From Amphirosellinia nigrospora (taxonomy: Eukaryota; Ascomycota; Sordariomycetes; Xylariales; Xylariaceae): DNA of 64,000 nucleotides. Position numbers and translations under genes: made by a program. This document shows positions 49,625-61,167 of the stretch, in pieces (within the stretch, counting starts at the first letter, position 1; every line of letters starts with the position of its first letter). The DNA is taken from positions 6,839,058-6,903,057 of the forward strand of contig SCHM01000003.1 in the NCBI GenBank assembly GCA_004123355.1. Direction: 5' to 3'. The notes beneath the pieces are model-generated. The model saw nothing but the letters and a program-made list of their open reading frames with translations, had not been told where the DNA came from and did no database searches.

Positions 49625-49962
49625 TGTCGGTGCACAATCAACATTCTTATCTCTGGGCGACCATTTCACTTCCCAAGAGCATCACCGTATCTGGGCAAGT
49701 TTAGAGGCATGTTGAACCGAATGAGTTGGGTTGTGGCACTGGGAACTAGTGGCACGTTATGTATGGCTGGGGTTAGAGGCTGCCTGTTTGGGCATGGGTT
49801 TTTACACAATCCTCACCTACCTATGTACCTAGGTACTTAGTAGGTACGGTAGAAACAAGTCAAAATAGATGGTGAAGAAACATAAGTAAGTTAGTAGGTA
49901 TACTTTAGGTACTCAGTAGAGATACCTTATACTAGGTGCCTAAGTTACCCCATAAAATGTAC
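49625..49962. other. Intergenic region rich in TACCTAGGTA motifs
   Basis: Near 49816-49850 it reads CACCTACCTATGTACCTAGG followed by TACTTAGTAGGTACGG, and GTACCTAGGTAAG occurs near 49959. No gene. Confidence 0.6.
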
Positions 49963-50175
49963 CTAGGTAAGAAAATTAGCTCCTAAACCGCTAATACCCT
50001 GCCGAAATAGGGCTTCTTGCTGCGCTTCGGCAGCCTTAGCCCTCTCCTTGTCTGTTTTGCGCTGCTCGGCGTCGCGCTTTGCCTTTATCTGAGCAGCTTC
50101 CTTGTCTCGCTGAATAGTATCATTACTGCTAGTATTTGTGCTATTGATGGCATTGTTTTGTTTACTGGAAGACAT
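49963..50175 (-). CDS. Small charged helical protein, uncertain
   Basis: 70-codon ORF starting MSSSKQNNAINSTN. The middle (KEAAQIKAKRDAEQRKTDKE) is strongly helical and charged, and the end (FRQGISGLGANFLT) is not random-looking. Its stop lies next to a TACCTAGGTA motif. Protein-like composition supports coding, but I know no family and cannot exclude chance. Confidence 0.35.
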   Translation of the reverse strand: MSSSKQNNAINSTNTSSNDTIQRDKEAAQIKAKRDAEQRKTDKERAKAAEAQQEALFRQGISGLGANFLT

Positions 50176-50720
50176 TTTGGTAATCTTTGTAGTGGACTGT
50201 GAATTGTTTGGTTTTTGTCCTTATGCTCGGATCCTCACTAGTTCATTTGAGGAAAGCTAGAGGTGGGAAAAGAGCTCGTTTATATATGAAACTAGAACAG
50301 TAACACCACCGTTGTTTTCAATTATAGCGTATAATTAGTCTGATTAACAAACAATGGAATGGTTAATTTTGACCTTATAGTTTGTATTCGTAGCAAGCGT
50401 ACGCACCTTTAGAAAGGACAGAGATAGGTATCTAGAAACTCAAGCTCTAGGACTTGGAAGGTCTGTGATAGGTTCCTCGCTCTAATTCTTATGTGCAGCA
50501 TGCATGTTGTCAGATATAACAGAGCCTGATATATATGTACAATGCTTGCCTGGTATAGGGAGTCCAATTAGCTGTAGCGGAGCCCTAGCGATGCATGTTG
50601 GTTTTGGAGGCAATGTCTGCCCAAGTCGGCGATCACAGTAGGGCATGAGGCTTTAATGTAGGTGCTTACAAGTATGATTTTGTTGTATGTCCTGAACCGT
50701 GTAACTGAGCCCTATGTATG
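50176..50720. other. Intergenic region
   Basis: No supported gene or clear signal. Confidence 0.4.
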
Positions 50721-51349
50721 CTACTCCGTCGTGGCGAAGCTGTTAAGGGCTTGAGACATTTCTAGATGCGGTACAATTCGAGTCACAATCGCGTAGCATG
50801 ATACTTCTATCTCTCCTGGAAGCCTCACACCCAGGAAGAGGGGCCGGAGGCGTCGGCCATCTGAAATTCTGGGTAGCCCTGTGGCTATGCCGCTTGTCCA
50901 TGCCGCATTATTATTGACGGCATATATATCCTCGCCATTGAACTGCATTTTGAGCTGTGACGTGTCCATATCTCGGAGTTGGCAATGCTAAGGCAGAATA
51001 TTCGTGCATAGGATAGAAGACGAAACTTGTTCGTATAGTCTGGCTACCGCACAGCCTGCTTGTGAGGAGGCCACGACTTCCCTCATCCGGTCGCATGCAT
51101 GAGCTCCGCCCAGCAACCGTTTTGATGTGATTTGTCGAATACTGACTTGCAGTCAGCCACCATCGCCTGAGGTTCCAGGACCTTCTGCAGTTCGGCACCG
51201 AAGACGTTTGAATGAAACTCTGTAGTGGCGAGGATATTAGCTAGGGCGTTTTTTTGACTGGCATTTACTGGCTTACAATCATGAAACGATGACACGCAAA
51301 CTGCTTTCTGCGACCTTATTCGCAGTATTAGAAAACCTGGGAATTGCAA
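50721..51349 (-). CDS. Possible frame-broken gene, perhaps PD-(D/E)XK nuclease-like
   Basis: Three overlapping minus-strand ORFs (51083-51349, 50911-51198, 50721-50969) have protein-like composition and could be one gene with two frame changes. The first contains FGAELQKVLEPQAM and SVFDKSHQNGCWAELMHAT. This loosely resembles the start of fungal PD-(D/E)XK nuclease-like proteins, where a helix ends in E/C-x-W-N-x2-VH. The last has LPRISDGRRLRPLFLGVRLP. I cannot place catalytic residues, so the assignment is weak. Confidence 0.3.
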
Positions 51350-51512
51350 GCCTGTGATATTTCGAATTTGTATGGATGAGGCACGGATTGATCAACCTAA
51401 AGAATTAAATCTAAATTCCTAATTCATTATTCCGTCTTGCATAAGGTTGTCCCTTCAGACTATACTATCGTATCCATTTCACCAACGACGACAGTTTCTA
51501 GAATCATTTATC

Positions 51513-54500
51513 ATGGATCCTCTCTCAATTTCAGGCTCTGTCGCCGGCATAGTGGCGCTTGCAGGCACCGTGTTTTCACTGACGGCGAAGTACATCAAAG
51601 GAGTGAAAAACGCACCAAAAGAGGCCACGGATCTACTAAACGAGGTGAAGAATTTCTCAGTCCTTCTTCATCACTTGTCTTGTAGCTAGTGAGCTCGAGA
51701 TAACTACAAAAGATGGCGAGGAGGCCCTACGGGATTCTCCTAATTTGAAATGGCATCACATCTACGATTGCCAAACCATTTTGAACCGTATCGAGAATGG
51801 CCTCGGGAGAGTTACAGAAGACCTAAAGTCCTCCTCAACCTCCAAAAAGATCCGCAGTCACCTCAAGTGGCCCTTTTCATTAGATGATACGAAAGACATG
51901 ATCCAGACGATCCAGCGCCATAAGCAGACAATCAGTGTCGCCTTGAATGCAAATTCATATAGTCGGTTGGCAATATGCCTATCTCGTCAGGAAGCGGCCA
52001 CTAAACGCCAAGAAGAAACCAACAGGCGCCTAGGGGCATTGAAGACACTGTAAAAGAGATCCTAGATATCGATACAAAGGTCGTTCTAGACGAAAGGCGG
52101 AAACTCGTGCTCGATTTCTTCGCTAAGCATGCGAATCCTTGGAATGAGTTCGAAATGGTACAAAATCTGCATCATCCATTGACAGGCTTGTGGTTCACAG
52201 AGTCAGACGATTTCAAGGAATGGAGAGCTACTCCGGGCTCAAAGCTCTGGATCACTGGCATACCTGGGGCCGGGAAATCAGTTCTCGCAGGGTAGCCATT
52301 CAAGAGTGCCTGAAGCTCAGCTCAGCAGATGACAGAGGGCCACGACATACTTCTTCTGTACCTACAGGAACAATGCAACTCATTCGGCAAGAAACTTATT
52401 GTCTTCAATGGTTTCGCAGCTTGCTAAGCAGAATGAGGAAGCATTTAAGATCTTGGAGGAATACTACCAAGAACTCCTATCTCGGAAGCCCCTGGCAGCA
52501 GAGCCGTCGACGAAGAAGCTCTTAACGGTTTCGCAACTATGTGTGGAATGTTCGACCAAGTCTTCGTCGTTGTCGACGGTCTTGATGAATGCGATACGGA
52601 TGAGGTTGTTTGCAGTCTAACTCAACTCTTGTTGAAAAAGAACACCACTTCAATCAGCACACTACTTCTTAGTCGAGACGTAGTTCATATTCGGGATCGA
52701 TTAGAATCGGACTTTAGCGAGATTGAGATCGAAGCTCACACAGAAGATATACAGCGCTACGTGCTCGCTGAGCTAGAAGTACGCATCAGCTCAAAACAGC
52801 TCAGGTTGCGCAACCCCGAATTGAAGCTTGAGATCGTAGACAAGCTTGTGCATGGTGCCAAGGGATGTAAGTAAACAAAGTTAAACATAAGTGAAGAAGA
52901 TAGATTAACTTTCAAAACAAGGTTTCGATGGGTGGCTTGTCAGCTGGACTATCTTGGCGAGCTTCCAAGCGACCGAGACAAGCGGATTGCTTTGGCTAAA
53001 CTTCCACCAACACTACCAACCACCTATGAGCGCATTCTCATACGAGTCGAGCAGTCCGGTAAAGAAGCGCAGCGACTGGTCCAAAAGACCTTACTATTGA
53101 TCCGCGCCTCCTTTAATAAGGTGGATTACCTCCTAGAAGCCCTTGCAATTCGAGATGACTCAAATACTGTCACCGAAGAACATGGTGGATGAGTACGAGA
53201 TTATGTTAAGGTGTAGCAGCCTCATTCGAAAGTCAGCGAATGGTAAGAGTTTCGAGTTCTCTCACTTTACTGTCCAGGAATTCCTCGAGGGAATCGATCC
53301 AACGCATGCAACTCTATGCCTTTACCGCGTCTCTGAGCACATGTCTCGAAATTTCCTGATCCAAGTCTGCCTACGATACTTGATGCTAGATGAATTTGAT
53401 AAGCAGCCTCAGGCAGACATGGAATATATCAACTTCATTCGGAAGCGAACTCAAACAAGACCCCTTTACAGATATTTTGCGACTTTCTGGCTCGATCGCC
53501 TCTGGGACTTTGTGGACGAAAATTTAGATTATAACAGCGCCGAGGTTGATTCTACAACTATGGAGCTGATTCGGGCGCTTTTCAGTATCCAAAAAACACA
53601 TAGCTTTTGCCAATGGGTTATTGATTATGCGGACTCTTTCGCGTCTGAGCCGGCTCGATTCGGCCATTGGGGCGATACCTGGGTACCATCTTATAGGAAA
53701 AGAATTTACGATTTTGGCAAAGGTACGCGCGGCCATGTTACTGAGAAGCCAAGTTTAGAAGAAACACGAGATTTTGTCATATTTGTGGCTAGCATTATCC
53801 GACCAGATTTTACACCTTTGCATATGGCATCATTGCTCGGCCAGCCGGACGTCTGTGATCATCTACTGAGGCAAGGAGCCAAAGTGAACCTCAAAAGTCG
53901 TCTTGGTACTCCACTACACTGCGCGGTGGCCGGGTTTGACGTCTTTATCCGCACAGCCACTCCCGCCAGATTTCGACTGTTTGGAACAACAATGGATGAA
54001 TGGAAGGAGCCACTAGCAAAAAATCAAACAGTGCGCCTACTCCTTGCTGCTGGGGCAAGTGCGGCCCCGCGTCTCTCAACGCCATTTCAACAGAAAACAT
54101 TCATAGGAACGATGCATCTGTCCCCCAGTGTCTTTGAGTTGTTTCCAGATCTTTTACGGGCTGGGATGGTCATTGAGGAAGAAGATTTGCTCCACTGCAG
54201 AGCCAATTACAGGCCGAAGATCCTTCTCCTGTCATTTTGAACTTGCTCAAGTGCCTCGAAGACATTGGAGAGAACAGTGCCAGCCATGAAAAGCGGTCTA
54301 CCACCACCGTAGACCGGTTCATGGAGAGAGCACATTTCTATCTGAATGACCTGACTCCTGAGAACATCTACAATAAGTTAGCCAGTGAGACTGACAGACT
54401 TGATATACTGAAGTCTATCATTATAAATAATAACATTATTGCCTTGGAGGAAATGGCGAATGGGAGCCACAGGGAGCTTTTAAAGACCGCCAGGTTCAAT

Positions 54501-57500
54501 TTTGACGGCGAGGAATGGACAGTAGTTCACCTAGCTTGTGACTCAAGCTCCTCGGATGTCCTTGAGCTGCTGTTGGAAATGGGAATTGACCCGGAAATCC
54601 CGACGCATCGAGGTACAAAGCCGATACATCTAAGCCGTACATTACAAGACGGAGGAGACACTCTGAGAATTCTTTTACGGCATCACGTTTCTACTATGGC
54701 GACAATCGGTAGTCTAGGTACCATTTGGCATGCGGGAGTTCAGAATGATGATATACATGCACTGAAGCTTCTTGTTACGTTAGCTTCAGACAAGGCCGAC
54801 GCGTTGAAGGTCGTCTCTGGTTTGGGACAAACTGCAATCTGTCTCGCCCTTGAGACAAAAAGCAGGGCTGTTGTAGAACTTCTACTAAAGTACTGCCCTA
54901 CACCATCGTTTTGGCAAAGTAACATGCCTCTGTATAGACAAGCAGCACAGTTAGGTTCTTTTCATGTTGTGAAGAAGCTACTGGATATGGGCATTCAGCC
55001 AGACAACTTCGATGATGAATTGGGGAGTCCCCTCCATTACATTGACACTCGGGCATCGGTGCGATGTGTTGAATTGCTGGTGGATACATTCCCGCATTGC
55101 TATAAACAACGTAACGACGGCCGAACCCCTTTTCAATCGTTTTTGATACGAGTCATAGACGAGGATACTGAAATAATGCCAGAACCCTTAACAACATTAC
55201 TTTCAGGTTTCGACTCGTCTCAGCCTGAAATAGTTAAAAAAATGGTCGACATCTGGCGTTTTTTCTGCTCGGCTATCATTAGATATATCCCAAAGGCGAG
55301 CAGAGAAGTCAGTTGGATCAAGCAAGTCTTGATTTATTTTATCGACGCTGGTTTAATAACGTACGTTGAGGAAGAGTACAAAACCTCTGCATTCGGGTTG
55401 TTTGCAACTGAACTGGACCAAGCCTTATCTACGCTACTGCCTAAATGGCTAACCCTGCGGCAGGACCCATTTAAACGCTTTAACGATCGTGAGAACGGGA
55501 GGTTGTCAACCTTGGAAAATTGGGAATGCGTTTCCGATATGCTACTCAAGCTAGCATTATCTAAAACAGCATTCGTATATAGTGCGACCGAACATCGCTC
55601 TATTACTCGACTTCTATCCCACGCAATACTCCACGACGACCATAATTTAGTGAAGCTATTGTTACAGAACGGCATTAAAGTTCATGGACGATTGGACTCA
55701 TTGTCAGCGTTAGAGATAGCTTGCATACCGGGGGTAAACATTTCCGAAAAAACATTTCGATGCCTGCTTTCATACGCCGAAGCGGATAGACTCATCGAAC
55801 AAAATGAACGCCTCTCTGGTTACAATATCACCCACTTTGCAGGCGTCGGAAGAGCTTTCGAGGAGCGCTCTCCTTGGAAGCTTAGAAATATCCTACAGGC
55901 AGGTGCTGATGCCAACGCTATGTCATCTGGACCAGCGCATATACCTGCGCTAGTGCTTCATGTTCTCTGCTCTCACGTAGAAACAGCAGAAGTCTTGCTT
56001 GAGTTCGGAGCAGATCCATGGCTCGCTGACGCGGAAGGGTTCGATGCTGCTCTAGCTGCAACTCGTAGGAACAATTATCCCCTCTTGAAAACAATTGAAA
56101 AGCTATCAATATCGCGCAAGCTTGCCACTAAGTGGAATGCTACCTGGATGGATTTCGCCGCTGGGCTGTCGGGGGGTAATGCATTTCATCTAGCAGCAAG
56201 ACATAATTCTATCGAATGTATGCAGGTCTATCTTGATGAAAAATGGCTGGAAGATCTTGAATCACTTGGTAAGTCTTATTTTGAATTTTGTTTATTTGCC
56301 CTTTGACCCTTTTTCATCTTGTTTTTCAAGTTCGACTCAGCTTTCAATTTATCCACTTCTAAACAAAATTAATACAGATGATAACCTTCAAACGCCCATG
56401 CACTATGCAGCTCGATTTGGACATCGGTTTACCATTCAATTTCTTCATCAAAATGGCTGCAACATCAATGCAATCGCACGATGCGGCAAATCGCCATTGC
56501 ATCTGGCAATCGAAGCAGAGAATCTGGATACTGTGAAAGAACTCCTGCGACTAGGTGCTGAGATGAAAGTCGACACGCATGGGCTTTCGCCCTTGGTTTA
56601 CGCCTATAGATCCGAGAATTCTGATCTCATTAAGGTCATTGCAAAACGAAGCAAAAAGACAAACTATCAACATTTCAGTTCAGCGACAAAGGCACCACAA
56701 AATTAGCAGATGCATTCTTGGTAGCGTTAGACAAAGAAGATCTGGATGCCTGCCAAACATTCATCGCTCTAGGTTTTCCAATTGATTCCGAGATGTGCAA
56801 GCCGTGGCCTGTCACCCCATTGATGGTTGCGCTTAGTGATAACATGCCTTTTCAGGTTGTGGAGTGGCTCCTCGCTAAAGGAGCAAAGGTTTCAATTGTG
56901 TTCGAAGGGCCAGATATGCCGAAATATGCTACAGCTCTAGAGGCAGCCATAGCCAAGCAGAAGTACAACTCTCTTACCTACGCTCCTACACGCTACCTCG
57001 AAGAACAAGGCGATTTCAGTCTCCTAAAGAAAACACCATTACATGTAGCTGTGTCGAGAGAGAATTACGAAGGTCTCAACATTTTATTACACGAGCTGCA
57101 GGAGATATCGTACAATGTTGAGGGTATTGTCAATCAAAGAAACAGCTTATTGGGTGACGAAACTGCATTACATCAGGCTGCAGATTTAGACAGTGTTGAT
57201 GCTGCGAGACTGCTCATCATCAATGGGGCAAATCTCGAGCTCCAAGACAGCAACGGTTGGACACCTTTGCATTATGCCGCGTCGAGTGGTTCGCTTAATG
57301 TACTCAAGCTGCTCATCGAGAAGAGAGCTTACATTGAACCGCTAACTTTGCGTACGCGACGCACGCCTCTTATGTTAGCATGCTTGAACGGCCGTGTCGA
57401 AGTCGCGAGATATTTATTACGGTTCGAACAGCATATCACGAAAGATGCACGTGGTATGGACACAGTTAGTTCAATTGCATACCGGGAGATTATGAATGAA

Positions 57501-58347
57501 TCTTCCCAGTTAAAATTAGGGGCTATACTGTTTCCTAGAGGTTTTGACCTCCACCGAGCGGATATAGATGGCATGTGCGTTATTTTTCGTATAATGGCCT
57601 GCGCCAGGCATTTGGTTTTGCGATACCTTCTCAGAGAATACCCTCTGTCTTTGCGAATTCAAGACATCAACTGGTCTTCCTCTTGGGTCCAGATCTACTT
57701 ATATGATGGTACCCTTTCCCTATCCCATATTGTGAGAGCCTATCGCCTTATTCATCGATACCTTGGACGAGGAAATCCCTGAAAGTGTCAGACTCGGTGG
57801 CTATTGGTAAAAGTAGTTTGTTGTATCTGGCTACGTCCACAGGGCTTGTTGAAGCTGTCCATAATCTCCTCTCAATTGGTATCGATGCCGAAAGCGAGGT
57901 CTGTGAGGGGGCCACTGCATTGAGTATTGCAGCGGCTCACGGCCAGCTTGATGTCGTCAAATATCTGGTTCGGCGAGGAGCAAACGTCTTCAATGAATTT
58001 AGTTGTCCCCAAAACAGAGCTTGCACTCCCACTCAAAAAAGGAGATACTAAAGTGGTTGGTGGTTGACCGTTATACTGATCAAGCTAAAATCACGACTGT
58101 TAATCCTGATGTGGACGAAGAAGATATCCAAGTAAGAGGATGGGCTGGAGTAATACAGATAGGAGTTTGGTTGAGATGGGAATGGAAAAAAAGAAGGGCG
58201 GAGACTATGCTCGAGTATGCTCACCGACTCCAGAAGATCATGACGGCGCTTGGAGGAGAAGTCATGAACCCGCTCGTTGATAGAGAAAACGAGAGGAGTG
58301 AAGCCGGATCCAGTGACGAAGAGGAATCTGGTGATGAGGATACTTGA
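51513..58347 (+). CDS. Giant NACHT-ankyrin NLR-like protein, frame-broken
   Basis: STAND NTPase with a long ankyrin array, about 2,200 residues. The N-terminus (MDPLSISGSVAGIVALAGTV, then KGVKNAPKEATDLLNEVKNF) is the helical domain common to fungal NACHT-ankyrin proteins. The P-loop LWITGIPGAGKSVLAG lies near 52245-52293 and Walker B VFVVVDGLDECD near 52560-52596. FEFSHFTVQEFLEG (about 53250-53292) marks the winged-helix region. Ankyrin repeats run from about 53810 to 57990, for example FTPLHMASLLGQPDVCDHLL and GWTPLHYAASSGSLNVLKLL. The C-terminus has KKEILKWLVVDRYTDQ and an acidic tail ending at 58347. Introns are likely near 52866-52925 and 56269-56377. Frame breaks occur near 51680, 52055, 52295, 52400-52540, 53180, 54237, 56700, 57780 and 58020. 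The arrangement is typical of allorecognition or innate immunity receptors; function here is inferred. Confidence 0.88.
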
Positions 58348-61167
58348 TAGAAACTAAGCACGAAATCGATGATAACGAAGGGGTGGACTTGATATATTGA
58401 GAAGTACAACTGTATCAAAAACATACGATTGCGGGTTATAAATTGGACTTGTAAGGTTCGTTCAAATTGCATTTTGCCTCGTATGACTTGCATATGTTTT
58501 TCTATCGGATAATGTGAATAGCTGTTAATAACCCTTTTCCCTTAACAAACACTAAAATGGAGCGCCAGGATTCGACACAAGGTTTTTAAACTCTCTGAAA
58601 GAGCGAGATATATCATAAAAATCGATAAAATATGTAAATGTTCTATGCAGCTTTTGACATGCGGCGAGCCCTACACTACAACCCCTGGTTTGGGTACACA
58701 TAGGAAGTCGAAGACTTTCTATTGAAGGAAACTGGCAACTAATCCCCTCAACTTTTATATAGACTGTTCGCTAGACCTCTAATACTTTGGCGACCTAAAG
58801 CCCAAAATAATATGCCTGCAGTACCAATGACCCAGCTTCGAGGCCACGGTCGCCTATAAACCATTGAAGGTGTCTACATCGACCGAGCAGAAAGTTTCTC
58901 TATTTCGAGCGGGTTATCAGTCTTCACCTGGTCCGATATGAGAAGTTTAACACTAGCCATTCTGTTCCATTCCCTCGTGATCTGAAATCCACCAAACATT
59001 TTGCTTCGAGCTTGATCATTTGGTAACTAGTGTGTGCTGTAAGGTGTTCACAAAGCAGGTCTTTATATTTCATTCGTCTTAGCAATATAAGCACTCTGTA
59101 CATGCGCGTAGAATTATGTCAATTAATCTTTCTCCAAAAGTCATTTTAGTCAGTTTGTAATATTCGCTAGATTCTGAGAGAAATTGGGTGAATTTTTGAA
59201 CAGTGGAAATGGGTTAATAATCATAATGTAGGATAAAGAATTAATCCTGAAAAATTGCCGTTGCCAGTATTCACTTTTATCTACACAATATGAGATATAC
59301 TGGTACGGCTCTAGGGAGAACTAGCCATAATTTGGCGTATTTAAAGGGAAGATGGGGGTGTGTCTGTTGATAACGTTAGCACTGATGGAATCGTAAGGTT
59401 CCAGGCCGGAAGCAGCGGTAGTCTAGATCATTTAATTGGGCAAGCCTATAAACAGCACGATTTGGGGCAAACTTGAAGACATAAACGTAAAAAAGGAGGC
59501 CGTTGAACGATATTACTCCATTCGTCGCTACAAATCCCCTATCTCGGCAGCGGAATGTGCTCAAGCAAGCCACCACCGTGATATCGGTCCCATGACCAAT
59601 ATCAGTTTCAGATTTTGGTGCGGCACCGACATTTCACAGAGAGCTTTGTAAGTTTAGTTGGGAGAAGAGGGTGTGGGAAAGGTGGAGGTGGCGTTTCACA
59701 GTTCCAAAGACAGGGCTCGGTACCGAAGCATCAATGGCAGCTGTGTGATGGCGGGGTTGAATCACCAATGGTATCATGTAACGCCCGTGGCGCTACACCT
59801 GGAGCTGATTATGTAGAGCGCGAGGTATACAAATAATCGCATACAAGAGGAAATAGGCCAATTATGTAGATGGAGCACCTAGGTAAAAAATCAATATCTT
59901 ACAAGATCGTAATAGGATGTCACACCTTACTCGAATTCGTTGGGAAAGCGAGCCTGATCGGGATGATAGACCGAGAGTGGCGATGAGAAAATGCTACTGA
60001 CAATGGTGGCGGGAACATCCAAAAAGTTATCTGCCTATTTGGTTAATCCCCGGGCTACCGTTGACTATGATAGCGCAGTGATCATAGGACCAGCAGGAAT
60101 TGGTTGTAAAATAATAACTTATTCATCGTGGACACCTTTCTGTTAAAATACTGCTTTACCGAATTGAATGGTAGAGCTGAACTTTTGCTTTCATCACTTT
60201 CATTCCTCAACGAAGCCAAAAAACGATGTTAGCAAAAGCAAACATAGCTATCAACTTGACGAAAAATATCAAATACCCGAGGTTTCGCTACTGGAAAATT
60301 GTAACATAGCTGTGGCAGGTTGTTCGTGTTGGTGGAGAGTGACATAACGAACGTCTATGGGCCGCGGACATAATAGTCTGTGATGTCTAGCATTTCTGGA
60401 TCATTGTAGGCGTAAGCTCTTGATCAAGCCAATTGATGACCACCAACATTAACTAAGCAACCAATCTACCAAGGTTTCGTGCCACATAGGCAACGCAGTC
60501 AGCTCTGCCTAGCATGCGATACGGTTGCAGTGAGGCGCAGGGCTGGCGCCACCCTTTTAAGTTGGCGAATCGCCGTTAAACGTGGCATTACCTCAGCATA
60601 GAGAAGGTTGTGTGCAAATCCCTATACAAGTAGATGCGGATATCGTGGCCAATCTCGTCCATGCCAGAGTCGGCTAATGGTTTAACAGGTAACTGCCAGT
60701 AGGCTTAGATGCCGGTTTGGGCCACGACTCATTGATCAATCTGTTGGGGCGAACAGATCAAGTTTACGACACTATCAGGATTTGGCGTGGTGATGCTTAC
60801 TGTATAGGTGAGAATACCTCGAGGTATGAAAGAAGATCATCCCGAGTGGGCCGAGAAACTTCTTGCATTCGGACCATTCCTAGAACTGTCTTGGTTGAAG
60901 GGATACGGATGGTGCCGAGAGAAGCGAGGTGAAAAGATCTGAGAGATAACAACACACCTTCTTGATTCGACCTTCATTAAACAAGCCTGGTCTAGGACTA
61001 GAGATGATAAATCGTCATCCGACCCCGCGACTGGACACAGACTGTCACAACATGTAGAGCGTAATACGAGCCATATTTTCTGTATATAGCGAAGCCAACC
61101 CATCTTAGTCGCAGCCAAAAGAAACTTATGCGATGTTCATAGAACTCCCACTCGATAACTCTTGAAA
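58348..61167. other. Long intergenic region with a possible gene remnant
   Basis: 2.8 kb without a recognised gene. Between about 60600 and 60945 short plus-strand segments look protein-like (VQIPIQVDADIVANLVHARV, then AEKLLAFGPFLELSWLKGYG) but are split by stops. They could be the remnant or the unspliced end of an unknown gene lying upstream of the lyase-prenyltransferase. A TACCTAGGTA-type motif (CACCTAGGTAA) occurs near 59877. I cannot name a family. Confidence 0.4.

Noticed and set aside
59376-59836. ORFs of 66-73 codons on both strands
   Set aside because: Short, mutually overlapping, without motifs.
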